Positions 15,201-29,173 of a DNA stretch of 64,000 nt are shown piece after piece (position 1 is the stretch's first letter; each line of letters begins with the position of its first letter). Position numbers and translations under genes: made by a program. The stretch spans positions 745,255-809,254 of the forward strand of contig ML133456.1 of NCBI GenBank assembly GCA_003864495.1. Reading direction: 5' to 3'. The DNA is from Nemopilema nomurai (Eukaryota; Cnidaria; Scyphozoa; Rhizostomeae; Rhizostomatidae). A model generated the notes under the pieces. That model made no database searches. It was not told the DNA's origin and was given only the letters and a program-made list of their open reading frames with translations.

Positions 15201-18200
15201 TTTGCTTGACGTTGTATTGATCAACAATAATATGTATCATTAAATAGTTGCATAGCACGATGCAAGCATCTTTGTAGAAGAATCAAAACCAAGGTCAAGA
15301 TAACGATTCAGTGAGCAGATTTTGACAAATGAAAATTTCAGGACAAGTATGAGATCTATATTATGCGACTAGTATTGTACATATATATCACTGACAGAAA
15401 ACCAAAATCTAATTATTGAGCATGATTACGTTGTAAGCCAATTTAAGTGAAATTGTCACTCGTCAACTTCTCGTCGAAATTTTTTCAGGTGCCGAAACGT
15501 TTGACGCTATGGATGATAACAGGTTAGCCTACATTACTTTTTGCATTTTCCTTGATTTTTCTGTTAAAATGAATTTTTTCCTTATTTCGTATAAAAAGTT
15601 TCATAAATGTCATTTAGATTGAAATATGCCACAGTTCTGAAAATTGAATTTTATTCAGATTCTACTCACCCCTTCCCTAAGACTAAAGATGCTCATCAAG
15701 ATGCAAACAGATGCAACACTTTTCGGAAAAGTTGTTCCATGTGTTAAGCAGCTTTGTTTGTTCACGACCGCCAATACCACCACATCAAATTTTGTTACTT
15801 TTACAAAATGTATGAAAAACTAAACCCAAACAAAAATAATCAACCAGTTTAGTTTATCTTTCAAACAGCATTTTATGACCTGGTGTTTTGTAGTTCAAGA
15901 CCTTCGTCTTTATTATTCAATGTCCCGTTTTCACTGGTCACTATTCTTCTTTCCCTACCGCAGTACTGTGGCTGAAAGACAGAGCTCGGAAGAAATGGCT
16001 TTGCGAACTGCTGAGAAGCTTTTGAAGGTACTAAATTAGGAGAACCCATCCTCAGTGCTGATCTTTTCTTGGCATTCTTGGTACCAATGTTACTTTGATA
16101 TTCACAAAAAATTAAGGAACACCTCGCAAAATTAACTCGAGCTTAAATGGTCTTTTGAATCTACTTTAGTTGGGTAACTGCACAAAGTGATTATGTATGT
16201 CATCCATTACTTGTTGAGGCCTTCTTTACTTTTCATGTATAGCTTTTCATGCTTTTTAGTTTATTTCATCGGATTTTTTTACAGAATATTACCTTGTGTT
16301 TAATGTAGCAAATCTCCTTCAGTTAACATGCAGCTAATACTTTCTCTGGTTGTGCAATTGTTTGTGTCACGTGCCCATTATGGCGAATTCTAGGAAATAA
16401 AGCCAAAGGGAAACTCGGCGAAGCACAAAGTCCTTTCAAATTATGCCATAATGGCTGAGAGGAACAAGAGCAAAACCGAGAAAGCTCTCTCCGCCTTCAT
16501 GGAGTTAGCGAGTGCTGAGGTAACGAATCCTGCTTGCTTTTTCACTTTGTTCATTTTTGATACTCTTGGCTAAGAATTGTGTTTTTAAAAGCCAATCACT
16601 CCCCCCTATTTTTGATAGTTCTTCAGTCATAGCTCTCTTTAAGATAAAAATCATTGTCCTAAAAATAAGTTAAATAACGCATTCCCTTTCGTTTACTCAT
16701 CAACCATCTTATAATATATTTTAGCAGAACTTACATTTATTGAACTATTTTATTCTTTTCTCTCAATTATTCACCTATCTATAATTTCCTTGTCGACGAT
16801 CAAAGAACTTCAATCCTCTTCTATTACTCTGTTTCAATTTTTTTTATCTGAACGTCATTGAATGTTTTCATCTTCTTGTTTATATTAATAAGAAACTTTT
16901 ACAAATAATTTTATCTATTATCAGTCCCTTCCAAAACTTATCGTTAAGGAGTTTTTACTTCTTTCCTTTTGTATATAGAATTAATATGCTGCTTTTACAC
17001 AGTCCATTTGTAATTAACGCTTTTTTTAATTTCATTAACTCTCTTGTTTTTTCGCTGTAGAAAGATTATGTTCCAGCCCTACTTGGAATGGCTACAGCCT
17101 ACATGATGTTAAAACAGACTCCGCGAGCAAGAAACCAACTCAAGCGTGTTGATAAGCTTTCTTGGAACTCAGAGGTATTGTGTTTGCCCCCAATTGGTCT
17201 TTTCATAGGCATTACGGAGACCGAACAAAGAAACATTCTAGCTAGAGCAATAACAGGAATTATGATGCTCAGGAATAGATCATCTGTGTGAATCTTTGGT
17301 GCCCTATTTCCCTAGCTCTAACCGGACTCAGCCTTTTGACCTGAGCTATTTTCCGAACTTCCTAAATACGCCACGAACATTTGCTTTTGATAAACAAATT
17401 TGATTTGTTTTTAGGATGCCAATGAATTCGAAAAGAGTTGGTTGCTGTTAGCTGACATTTACATTCAGGTATGCATTAGTTTTTCGCTTTAATTTACCTA
17501 CTTCGAATTGTTCAAGTTTCCTTTTTTATCTTGCTTGAACGTTTGTCTGCAATGTCATTATGAATCCAAAAGCAATTCAAAACAGTTGTCTGAAAGCACT
17601 TGTGATACCATTGCTTGGGTGTCCTTTTCGGTAAAGAAACAAGCTTTCACACTGAGCTATAAGCAGTTTTAAGTCAATTATCAAGCCAATATTCAAGCAT
17701 TTGAATAACATCTATAATTTTCACTATTCCTTAATGCTTATACAGCAACTTGCCCGATCTTGACACCTTTCGCAAGGCTAAACCCGTTTTTCATTTTGTG
17801 CATTTTTCAACAATGAATTGGAAAGCATGAAACTGGCCTCATTACTTTCGAAACCCCTTAATAACTTTCTGGCATTTCGGTCAAAAAACATCACGATCTT
17901 AGTTCTAGAAAGAATAGCTTTCTATTTTGATATTTCCTTCCCTAATCTTGCGGCAATGTGATTACCAGGATTAACCCAAGTCAGTTCTATTTCGGTGGTT
18001 TAAATAACATAATTGGCATACCTGGAGTTTATACATACCGGCTATAAGTATTCGTTTTTAAATGTTTTACAAGTAAGCCTCTTAGCATGATATGGATCAC
18101 CTTGTCGTTAGCCGGTTGAAAGTATTTAGCTGTAACGGTTCAGAGTTTGGGATTCACCATGGATAGCTTCGACTGCCGATTGTTAGATAAACTACCATTA

Positions 18201-20305
18201 TTGAGTTATATTGTTAGAGGACATTGGCATTACACTAGATATCTTGTAGTTGCATGCTAATGTACTCCTTCTTCAGAAAACCCCCATTTATAAGAAACTA
18301 TTTTGTATTGAAATTCAAAGTAATTTGGTACTGTTTTTGACTCGAATCTTTTGCTGCGTAGTTCATTATGATGAAACATAGAATTGTTTCATATTTGCAC
18401 GGATAAGCAGCACAGATAAGCTATTTAGCAACAAAATATCAAATGGCTCTTTTTCCCTATTAGTCTAGTCATGATTTTAGAAGACGTCTTTAGACATTAG
18501 CAGTTCATCACATTACCAGTTTAGACATTGACTCCTGGCATGACACTATTTCAAGAGGCAGTACTTTGGTTACTGTGGTATGCAAATGGTATGTCACGGT
18601 ATTAATGCAAGAAGCAATTCTATACTGCCAGATACGTAGATATATTGCCTGCCAACACTATTTGCGCATCCCGAGGTATTATTTGCAGTTATATCTGGTT
18701 ACCTTAAGTCGTATGTATTCCATTCCAATACAAAGTATACTGAAATCTATTTCATAATATAAGCATAATATTCTCCACTGATGATAAAAAATAATGCCAG
18801 TCGAAAAAATTTCCCAAGTACTTAATCCCTTGATATGACTTCATTTAAGAAATTGAGCTTATTCGTTTGCAGAGTGGAAAATACGACATGGCTCAAGGCT
18901 TATTAAAGAAATGCTTACAATACAACAAGGTGATTGGCCGAATTCATTATTTGTTATCATGTTTTCAGCAATGTGTTCATGTTTTCGTTGATGAGAAATT
19001 AACTTTTCAGCAATGTTCAAAGTTTTTTGTTTGAAGAATTCTGGATGATTGGCGTCTAGATTTCATCTGTTTGGTGAATGAAGAGAGTACTGCACCTCAA
19101 ATTAGTATTGATATTATCTATTCATAACAAGTAGTTATTGATACTCAACCTCTACATTGGGATGCGCAGCCTAAGATATCTTCTTCAGTCGTGGTCACTT
19201 TTTGTATCAGGTATCACAAGAAAGGTGCTAATGAACATTATGCTAAACCAGATTTCACGCTGATGGAAACCAATCGTTGCGCTCTTAAGTGTGTTCACCC
19301 TATATTCGTCGTATGTGGAATGATCGCTCGAATTTCCCTTAACCGTAGTCATGCACCAAAGCTTGGGAGTACATGGGATTCATCATGGAGAAAGAACAGG
19401 CATACAAAGATGCGGCTTATTATTACGAGAACGCCTGGACAAACTGCAACGAATCAAACCCTGCCATCGGTAAGTAATGCGACCTTCCTTTCTTGTATGT
19501 TGATGACATTAACAATGGCCTAAACAGGGAACGCCTTACCCTTGAACATGTAACAGTTAAACATGTAAATGGTGATTATATCATTGTATTGCTTAGGTAC
19601 CTGCAATTTTGTCATCTTGCTCAAAGTGGAATCTTTCATGCACATCCTCCCTTCAGATACTTAAGTTTGAACTACAAGCACAAGCATTTCAATGGAAGCC
19701 CACAAATTTATTTTGACAACTGAACAGTTGCAGAACACCATCAAATTTGCAAAGAGGGGTTTAACTTTGCAGATGTAGATCGGCAATTTTCACTTGAACT
19801 TTGCCAGTATATCAACTTCATCTACTTGCTATATCTATTTGCTTTAATAATCCTACTTTCATTTCACATTCTTAGCTCTACTCTTATTGCCCTTCTTCGC
19901 AGGATACAAGTTGGGGTTCAACTATCTGAAAGCCAAACGATTTGTTGATGCTATCGATGTCTGCCATAGGGTAATTCTTTCCTGTTTCTTTGTTGCTTTC
20001 AACCTGAAATGCATCTTGAAGCAAGCTACGTACTTTGCTTCGTATAAATAATCTCGTAACAAAGCTCAAGTTTTCTCCAGAATAGAATAAGCTTGAGGCA
20101 ATTTGTATAAAGAGCTCCGTTCCGTCAATCAGAAGTGAGTCTGATTAGATGTGCTTACCTCTCTGACTTTTGCTTCTATGCATCGATGTCTATGACCTAA
20201 TTGAAGTGAACTCTAATTACTTTTTAGGTGCTGGAAAAGCATCCTAATTATCCCAAAATAAAAAAAGACATTCTCGACAAAGCTCGAAATGGTATCAGAG
20301 TTTGA
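231..20305 (+). CDS. TTC21B: Tetratricopeptide repeat protein 21B / IFT139 (3' 37 exons, 5' partial)
   Basis: Subunit of the intraflagellar transport A complex, which drives retrograde transport in cilia. Splicing the exons below gives one open frame of 1078 codons plus stop. It matches the animal TTC21B family from about residue 240 to the end (family about 1316 aa), so about 240 N-terminal residues lie left of the window. The protein is a chain of TPR helices; well-conserved blocks include [36 protein letters not shown] and [14 protein letters not shown]. Exons: 231-315, 689-787, 1267-1362, 1756-1855, 2460-2557, 2872-2979, 3150-3242, 3515-3644, 4262-4347, 4750-4821, 5252-5375, 5633-5730, 5901-5965, 6404-6493, 7103-7186, 7508-7580, 8023-8133, 8424-8476, 8725-8816, 9339-9465, 9611-9676, 10022-10124, 11497-11607, 11983-12064, 13005-13087, 14086-14153, 14597-14659, 14869-14930, 15489-15522, 15964-16027, 16394-16519, 17061-17174, 17415-17468, 18873-18929, 19349-19469, 19903-19970, 20228-20305. 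All use GT-AG and phases join without a break; stop TGA at 20303. No frameshift or stop seen. Vertebrates also have the paralogue TTC21A; invertebrates usually have one gene, so the B name is by family default. Confidence 0.95.
13130..13335. repeat. AT-rich low-complexity tract in TTC21B intron
   Basis: About 200 bp of nearly pure A/T with recurring TTATATTA and TAATATTTCATAA motifs, in the 1-kb intron between exons 13005-13087 and 14086-14153. It looks like degenerate simple sequence. Short open frames here come from base composition. Confidence 0.7.
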
Positions 20306-23300
20306 ATGGGAATATTGCTTTGTACATTTGTCTGTGGGCGCAACCTGTCAATGGGAACCAAACTCGGCACACATCTGTTAACCTGTAAAAACTAACGGGA
20401 CACATTTCCTAGAAAAAAAACTTTAACTGTTTTTGCTCGTTCAGAAATAATAGTTAGAAGTTTGATTTAAATATGTACAGCGAGAGAGTATACTTAATTA
20501 ATTGTATTATTTGCAAGATGGATATAGGCACTGTAGAGATACTTTACTCCTGTGATCTCATTTATATGAAGGCCCGTTCTTACTGATATGCTTTTCGGTA
20601 GCTTCTCTGATTTCGATTCTTATCAAATGATCTTGAAGTGAGTTTCCAAGATTTGATGCTCAGTATGACTATATAATATATAAGAACCTTTATGGCTTTG
20701 TATTCTATTTAAGTAGGTAGGCCTGTATGTAAGTAGGATCTAAACATAATTTCACTTAAAACGATCAAAATCTGCACTTCAGAAAAAATATTTTTGCTTC
20801 TACCTTCATCTAGCGACATACATCTACCTTTTTCTGTCCTTAAACAAGCGAACTCTATTAATTTGGCACTTTCTATGCTTTCCTCTTGCTCTTAGTTTAA
20901 ATACTCGCAGCAAACTCTGTAAAAATGTTGATGCATTGCTTTCACGTTCTGTTTTGCCAGTTGAAAACGACTACAGCTCTATCCAGACCTGTAATACCTT
21001 TGTTGATCAGCTGAAAGCCTCCTGCAAATAGCTGACATCCAAATGATTGTGTGCAGCATTTGTTCAATGAAAATCAGATTTACCATTTGCTGGTTATAAT
21101 AGCACCCACCGTCACTGTTGTTGCAACTTCTCACGGCTAGGCCATGTCCGTATTTCCCTCGCTAACCTTTCTCATAGTCCCCTTGATCAGCGCAGTCTAC
21201 GGCAAAGCACATCTAACAGAGTGACAAACCGCATTTTTTCTACCTTTCGGCACTCCCTGTGCCCTCTAAGCTTTGGAATGGAGGCCGTTGCTACAACTCT
21301 AGCAGACCTGAAGGAGGATCGATTTCATTCCTCGACCACAGCTAAATGCGACCTCTTTGATCACACCATCGCTCCGATAAGCTCAGATTTCATCAAGCCA
21401 ATCGTTTGGAGCTTCTTTCAAGCCCAAGTGTTAAACTGAGCAGGGAAATATTACGTGCGAAAAGAAACTTAATAGGGCAAAGGAAGGCCCTGACGCCTCC
21501 CACTTTGCCACTTGATTCCCATGCCAGTTAATCTCAGAAGCCATTAAGTTATATCTGGCAATTGCTGTAATCGCAAATATAGCTTTTCTCAACACAATGT
21601 CTGCCTATCAGTTCGTAATCGCCCTGTCCCGGGGTTTTTGTAAGCGGCTTCTCTTGACCCACTTCGCGACAAACGGAACCCACTCTTGTGAACTGACCAT
21701 TTTCCATACATCTTTGTCAAATCAGGTTAATGTTGCACTCTGCTGAAGATGGCAACTCTTGTTTATTGTGATCTTCATCAAAATAACACCCTCACGACAC
21801 GTTGTTGGCCTCGTGTTTAGGAAGTGGAGCCAGGGCCTCTTTTCTGAGTAGCAACACCGCTGATCAAGACTTAAGTCCGGGGACGGGGAGGGAGTGCTGT
21901 GATTCATGCCTTTTTAAAAGTGTTCTATTTGTGACGCCCACTACCCCCACTTTCTCGTGTTGCTTTCCCACTGTCGTTGTTATATGTAATTGCACCATTG
22001 GTCGTATAGTTTTGACGTCGTGGCACTCGCTAGGCAACATTTATTCGGCTTTAAAAGTGAATCTGTACAAGGGCGCCACCATAATGGTCATGAAATTACC
22101 CCCACCCCCACTACGTTCTAGCCGCTTCCGTGTCACCCTTGACTGGCCATGTTAAGTAAAGCACCACATCGCTTTTCCGTGACTTTTTGCAATGCATTTG
22201 TCTAAGCACTCTCCCGGCAATACATAAGGCCGCTTTTTGCATTCATTTTCGTACTTTAAGAGTGTATTTCATCATTTTACCTACTCGGTAACGCTGTAAG
22301 CCAAATCCGAAAAGCTTTCGGGCCTAGCTATATGTAATTGTGGGTCAAGTCTTCCCATGGGTGTTCCCACTTCTACCTTATACAAACAATCCAGCAAATC
22401 ATTCCAGCCCCATCACCACCTCTATCCCTAAGCCTAAGTAACACAGCCGTTGGCTATGTATATTTTCCATGGAAGCTGTATTGACACCCTTCATGTCTTC
22501 CAAGAAATCACGTTCCAGTAGATTGCCTGGATTTAGAAGTGTTATGTCCATGCTTGCATTGACCAATTTCTGCGCCCTTTGATGCTCCAGTTTTCCAGTG
22601 CAAATCTGACTGCTAATTGTCAGTGCAAATAGAAAAGGAGAGCAATAGTCACAAGACCCTTTATCCTCGTAGCGCCTTTTTATTGCCGGCGATATTTGTT
22701 TACTCTTTCCTACTTTTTCCTTCAGTCACCTTTTTGGCAAATGTCTCTTTGCCGACATTGAATGAGTGCATAATTCGCCACTTATTGCATTGTTGCTTGA
22801 AGCCCTCTTGAAGTTATCCGTCCTGCGCATGCTTACCAATCTCTTGGGTCAACTGGCACTCCTCAAAACTTGTGGTCTTTGATATATCACAAGATGGTTT
22901 TTGAAGAATCATAAAATGGCAATCGTGTATAATGGTTCGAATTGCATAAATGTGATTTCATTGCTTTCCTCGTGTCATTTGATTTGCTAAATGAGCTGCC
23001 AACATGAGAAGACAACGACTGGAGCCCTGCTTAAGTGAAGCAGAAAAACCGTCTACTCTTAAAGGCAATCGAGGTCGAATTACGCGGAATTTAGGATGCC
23101 CTACCACATTTTGTTTTCAGTCGTCTTTGCAGGGTGGTAACATCTCTTTTGAATATGCACCTTTTTAGGGTCACTCCCCACAATTTCGTGGGGCAAAAAT
23201 CACATTTAATAAGCTTTTCATGGAGCCCTTCTAAAGAGCCCCTGGAAAAATGTTCACTACATGAATGAACTAAATATAGGTTCTAGCTGACTCCACTGGA

Positions 23301-24149
23301 AGCTGATATTTAAAAAGAAGGTGTGGGGGTCAAGTTATATTAAGCTTCTTTCGGGGAATAATTTATTGAATTTTTAAACCATATTTATCGGAGCTATTTT
23401 CGTAAAATTTGTTGTTACGAAAACAATCGACCAATTTCTAGGACCATCGTTTCATTGTTGAAAATCGCAGAAAAAACGGTTAAACCCTCAAGTGTATCTG
23501 TCAAGCCATGGTCCGTCTAATTGATTCGCATTCAATATCGTTTTCCTCGTCATTGTGAGCTCTGAAAATTTTGTTCTTTTAAGACGCACGAAGGCTTTTA
23601 CGAGGATGACATTGCATCGCAATCGTAGTAGCCAGTAATAGCCAGTAAATCACTCTTGATGGAAAATTGTCCAGCATCATTCTGAAATGCCTGTTTTTGC
23701 GGTGTGGTAGCAGTCGATTTTCACCCGCAATAGACAGAAAATGGAGGATTACGCTCCCGCCTCCACTCAAAGGAACCAGCTACCGACGATCAGAATTATG
23801 GCCATTTCACACAGGAAGGAATTGGACCTTGTCAATTTGTTGGAGACAAGGGTTTTAAGAAGAGGGAGCATAGTAAAGCTGCCACTCAAGCAATCCACTA
23901 GGTCAGAGCAATAGTCTGCTTCTCATTGGGGCCAGAGCTGACGTGGAAGAATTAGCTGAGAGGGTTCTTTTGCCAGGGAGAAGAGACATTCTTATATGCA
24001 GCATTTACACTTGAACAACGTAAACAAACGGACATACGACAAAGTTACTGCAGCTATACAAAGGGCTAGGAGCAAAGTTAGCAGGCTGAGGCGATACACA
24101 TACGACAAGGCTACTTCAACCAAAGATTGCACCCCTTTTGACAGCACCC
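20306..24149. other. Intergenic region between TTC21B and twist
   Basis: About 3.8 kb with no supported coding exon. It holds the TTC21B 3' UTR (no clear AATAAA seen nearby) and the twist 5' UTR and probable promoter. The part around 21100-22200 looks less AT-rich than its surroundings and has open frames of 72-117 codons that I do not recognise. A small perfect hairpin (CCCCAC...GTGGGG) sits near 23176-23193. No tRNA-like box B was found. Confidence 0.5.
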
Positions 24150-26295
24150 ATGTGGGCAGAAGAAGCATTTGATCCTGACACTTTTCCAACAATGATTTTA
24201 AACGACGAGAAATATGCACACAAAAGGCCATTAACAGACGAGGAGTACATCACATTGACCCAGGAGTTCGTCTGCGCCTCGGCACAGTCACAAAGCAAGT
24301 TTCCCATGGTCTCCACGAATTTTCCAAACCAAATGAGGTCCCCTTTCATAGAGACAAACAATTCACGCCAATTCGACTTCACGGGCTACGACTTTCGACC
24401 TCAGAACTTCATGCCGTATGATTTCCAGCAGAAGTCAGCTCAGCCTTTTGAGGTAAGCTCGAGCTCCCATAACCTCAGGCTTCATTTAAAAAAACGATTG
24501 ATAAGTATCAGCAGAGTAAATCCAGTGTTGTATTTAGAAAAAAAGTTCATTTAGATTGTAGATATATTGGTTTCAGGTATACGTTGCTTGCTTATTTTTG
24601 TGAAAGCGTAGAAAACAGGCCTCCACTAGCATCCAAATGTGTGAAGATGTTTGATAAAATGACTTCGACATAGCTGGCTTGGTGTATCGCGTAACTATTC
24701 TCACATAATGCATGTTGTATTAAATAAAGTTTAGAGTGCCAACTTCAATGCTGTCACCTCTTGTTTTGCCGTGACTTCTTTGCCTTTTATGTCAAAGACG
24801 TCGCATGAATACTGCTAGAGGAAAATTTTTCTCGTAAAAAATGATTCCATATAGAAGAATTACTTTCTTGTGCCAATTTGCCTCCAATTTGGGACCTTTT
24901 TGCCTTTAAATAATATCCTGCACTAATCTCTTCCAAGGAAGCTGTTTCTGTTCTATAAGAATCTCTTCTTTCTTAATTTGTTAATTTAAAAAAATAGAGA
25001 TTGGATTAGAAGTATTTTGGCACCACTTTCTCAGTAGTACAGTAACACTTTTACCCTCAAGCCATTAGAGGTATTAGCACTGTTTTTGAGATTGGAGTTC
25101 AGTGCTACGTTCCTTTTATAAACTTCAGAAAATTCTTAATTTGAAAACGTAATAATGTTCCTAAATTGGCCAGCCTTTTCAGTTGTCATTTAATTCGTTC
25201 CAGCAATGGCGATTCAAGTTGTGACTATTAGATCAAAATATTGTATACGTATCGTTCGGAAAGAGAAAGAAATAGTGTGGCGATTGAATATTCATTGATT
25301 ATTGATCTACTGGCGATTGTTGATCAGCCTTCAGTCTGTAAATGCCACGATAGCGTTGTGATAAAATGCAATATATATGCCTCTAATTCATTACACTGGA
25401 AATTCAGTGTTTATGCAACGCAAAGGCTGAAATCCTGATGCCAAAATTAACCAAGCCTGAATCTAATGAAAACTCCTTCGGGAAAAGATTTGACCCTTTG
25501 TAGGTTTTCCCTTGTAAGGTTTAGCAGAGAAACAAAGAGAGTTCCACAGAGTTGCAAAAATGTTTTATCTTACCGGAGATTAGTTATAAAAATGAATGAG
25601 TCTAAAAATGAACTGGCAACAAAAAAATTCAAATGATTGATCTAAGATGTTGTTTTTATTAAAACTTGCATTACGTATAAGAGAAGATTGAGATTTACTC
25701 AATCAATCAATTTATTCAACGTCAAGTTCACTTCAATCTTATGAAGTCGAACAGTAATTTTCTGCAGATAAACTATGATTCAATTGCCATTGTTACAGCT
25801 TTGATCAGCACATCTACGCACTTGTTACAGGGTCGCCGCAAAAGGCAACGCAGCAACAGTTTAAGAAGCGAGACGAGCAACGAAACAAGCAAGTCTGAGG
25901 ACGAGGGCAACGACCATAGAACGCTGGCCAACGTCAGAGAGCGGCAGCGGACGCAGGCCCTCAACGACGCATTCAACGCGTTGCGACGCATCATACCGAC
26001 GCTACCCTCCGACAAGTTGTCGAAGATTCAGACGCTGCGGCTCGCGACGAAATACATCGACTTTCTTTGTCAGATTCTGAGCAACGACGAACTGAACCCA
26101 AACGCCGCCGCTAGTTGCTTTTACATCGCGCATGAGCGGTTGAGTTACGCCTTCAGCGTTTGGAGAATGGAGGGAGCTTGGGGCAACGAAGGCGGCGACC
26201 GCGACCGTGCCAATGGATACAACATTCGCCCGCATCCGGAGACGTACGCCGAGCCGCAGTTTATGCAGGGCCAGCATGCCGACAGATTCATGTAG
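24150..26295 (+). CDS. twist: Twist-family bHLH transcription factor
   Basis: DNA-binding transcription factor; the family acts in mesoderm and muscle specification and cell migration, binding E-boxes as dimers. Exon 1 is 24150-24452 (101 codons) and exon 2 is 25831-26295; the intron is phase 0 with donor AG|GTAAGC and acceptor TTGTTACAG|G. Total 255 aa. The ATG at 24150 is the first in a frame that is open only from about 24090, so the start is fairly firm. Residues 131-184 are the bHLH: basic part [15 protein letters not shown] and helix 2 [20 protein letters not shown], near-identical to Twist1/2. Residues 201-218 match the Twist-specific WR (Twist-box) motif, [14 protein letters not shown] basic stretch GRRKRQR (102-108) precedes an acidic serine-rich linker. 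The first 100 residues are not recognisable. Unlike vertebrate Twist, about 37 residues follow the WR motif, and an intron lies before the bHLH. Exon 2 looks more GC-rich than its surroundings. Confidence 0.95.
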
Positions 26296-28970
26296 ACACT
26301 GAGTCATTTATTCAAAGGCAAAATTGTCTGCTGATGGAACTCTCCACCATAGCTACGCATAGTTTCGGTATGAATAGACCTTAAGAATATCGTTTAACCT
26401 CCAGTGAAGCACATTTCTAAATTAGGCCCGCCGCGCATCTTTGAAGGGTCAAACTTGACCAAGACTTGGTTATTCAGCTTTGCAAATGGTCTTCACAATG
26501 TGTTATATTGAGAAAAATCGACCGAGTCTGTTCTAAATAGGATGAGACCCAACCTGGCACGTCGCGTCTCCACTCTTGCTTGCGGCGTGTAATCGGATCC
26601 TCAACACCAAATAATATCTAAAAATCTTGATGTAAGTATCAATTTGCGGTGGCTAAACGACTCTTGGGCGAAATCACACAGATCGTTTGATCAGCTGACA
26701 AACAGCCGAGAAATTGTAATTATTAAGTGTAGGGCGACATGAAGGAAAGACGCAAGTTGTGACGGAATAGTAAAATAATACTGGCCTTTATTGACATTAT
26801 ATTTATATTAGGCGGTTTTGATAAAAGCATGCAAGAAACTTGGGGAACAAAAATTATCTTCCATCAGCTTGTTACAAGTCAAATATCTACGACAGTTGCT
26901 ATTGTCTTCCATGGCTTAATTAGCATAATTAACTAAATGGCATGAGATTCCAATTTAGATGATGAATAATCGTGTGGCGACAAATTACTTTCGAAGGTAC
27001 TAAAACACGGACATAAATAAAGACGGATATCTTGTGCTCTTAAACTAACCTCTTGAATGGACAATAACTACGTTTGAGGCTACCGAAGAAAGCTCAACCC
27101 TTGTTCGTTAAACATTTTTCTTAGATATGTAAACGCTAGACACCTTATTTAAACTGCGCGTTTTGTATTTAAGTTGATTCCACCCTTTGCAACTTTGCCT
27201 TTCATTCAATTTGCATCAGTTTTCGTGATTAATCTTTAACAATCACTATAATCACAATGATCGATTTTCCAGATCAACCCTAATCATAGCCTAATCAACT
27301 ACCAACATGTTCATGTTTGATAGGCGCATGCCCAGTATACAACAACCTCTGATTCATATATATTTATACCCGCAATGTATTAATGCTTCGATATGAGCTT
27401 TCAGTTTGTTCCAATATTTGGAACTTCACATTTTTTGATTAACAATTTTTGTATGTTTGTTAGAATTTTAATGACTTTCAGCCAATCTTTTATGTAATGC
27501 TAGTTTTACGCGCTTCTTTGATAACTCGAAGAAGTGACTGATAATTCGTTCATAGCAATATTTTCATTGGAATAATGCTAGAAAGGTAACGCCTCAATTT
27601 TTGAAGGGGCCTCGCAAATAGTGAGACTCGTGTCTAAATTGACCCACATTTTTACGCTAAATTTGAGTGTCTTTATTTTGCTATTATCATTTATGTGCAA
27701 TCGTGCCTTGAATGTATTAAGTTAAAGAATATTGCTACTGCGATAGTTATACTTACTTGTAATAGAATCTGCCATGCAGTTTTATGTAGCTCAAAAGAGC
27801 AATAGAATTAATTGAATTATATTATTCAAATGAATAATTTCTTCTTCTTGCTTGTCAACCTGGGTCTATGTCAGCAACAAAAAGCGGAATATATGCATAT
27901 AAAGAAAGGACATCTTACTAATGACAATGTCTGCTTTGACAATTTTACAAACATAAATGTAAAGTCTTGCATTAAATTTATCTCCTGTTCTTCTTAGCCA
28001 CATTATAGCGAACAAGTAATTGTTTAGATGGCAAATTACTAGAAACCCACGCTCCTACAGCTTAAGCAATGCTTAATCCACGTAGAAAAACAAATCACAA
28101 GAAAAAACGCATGTTTGCTTCTTTGCTCATAGCAAACGTCCGAGGGAATAGAGATAAGAAAAGTTCTAAAGAGTGGAGGGGGGCATTTAAAGGCAAAGAT
28201 GATTAGAAGCTGTTATAAAAAGGGAAAAGAATGTCTAATTACGATTTATCCAATTCTAAAGGCACTTTCCTTTATGGTACTTTGGAAATAAAAATATTCT
28301 TCACAACATAGAAGGCGGTGTACGTAGCTACAGTGCTTCTGAAAATCTACATTTTCTTAAATGGTGTACTGACCAATCCCAAGCCAATTGGCCACGTGCT
28401 ACATGCTATCCGAAAGGGCACTATACAATCTCCATTCCCAGTTCTATTGAATGGCAGTTAAAAGCATTTGTGCATGGCCACAAGGGGAATAACGGTGTTT
28501 TTCATAACATTGCAAAATTTCTCCAATAACTTTAGGCCTACTAGGCATTGTGTGTGATCTTGCCAACATGGTAAGGAGAGGATTGCCAGTAACTGTAAGT
28601 TGGGTTGTTGTTTTATGAAGCAGTTAATTCATATCAAACGAACATATTCTTATTTTGCAAGAATGCAGAAATTGCAGTGTGTTTCTCAGCACTTTTTAGC
28701 AAATAGGTAAAAAGCATTGCCGTGTAAATACTTTTCTATAATTTATCATCGAGGCTTTTCTAAAACTTTTTGGTAGATCAAAATTCAATCAAATTGAAGG
28801 ATAGTCGTGCAGTTTGCATTACATCTACCTTTCTAATTTAGTATGCTCTCATCAAGAACATAAATTGAGCACATTTGCATTACCGACAAGAGTATTCGAT
28901 AAAGATACATATTACAAGTCAAGCCATCAATAGCTCCAAATCATCTCCAACAAACTAAAGAGGCGATGCA

Positions 28971-29173
28971 ACAAGCCAATACACAATCCCTAATTCTAGT
29001 CTAAAACCTTGGAATCCCACATTCATCCTCCTGCATTTATAACCACTCTGTACTCTTGAAATGTCATGTTGTTTAATGCAGTGGCTTCCCAGTGTTAAGT
29101 AAATGATACACTTGCCATGCAGTAAACACAAACACCGAGGCTATCCCATGATTAATGAGAAGAAAAGGGCGTG
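28971..29173 (+). repeat. Dispersed ~200-bp repeat, copy A
   Basis: This stretch is clearly similar along its length to 44689-44890. Shared blocks include CATCCTCCTGCATT, AATGTCATGTTGTTT, CAGTGTTAAGTA and ATGATACACTTGCCATGCA. Both copies are in the same orientation. Both begin ACAAGCCAAT and end near GAAAAGGG. No terminal inverted repeat, poly-A tail or coding potential was seen, so the class (SINE-like or fragment of a larger element) is unknown. Confidence 0.85.

Noticed and set aside
21802..22155. 117-codon open frame upstream of twist
   Set aside because: No family motif and begins at a non-ATG codon (ATG-less start); no splice or poly-A context.
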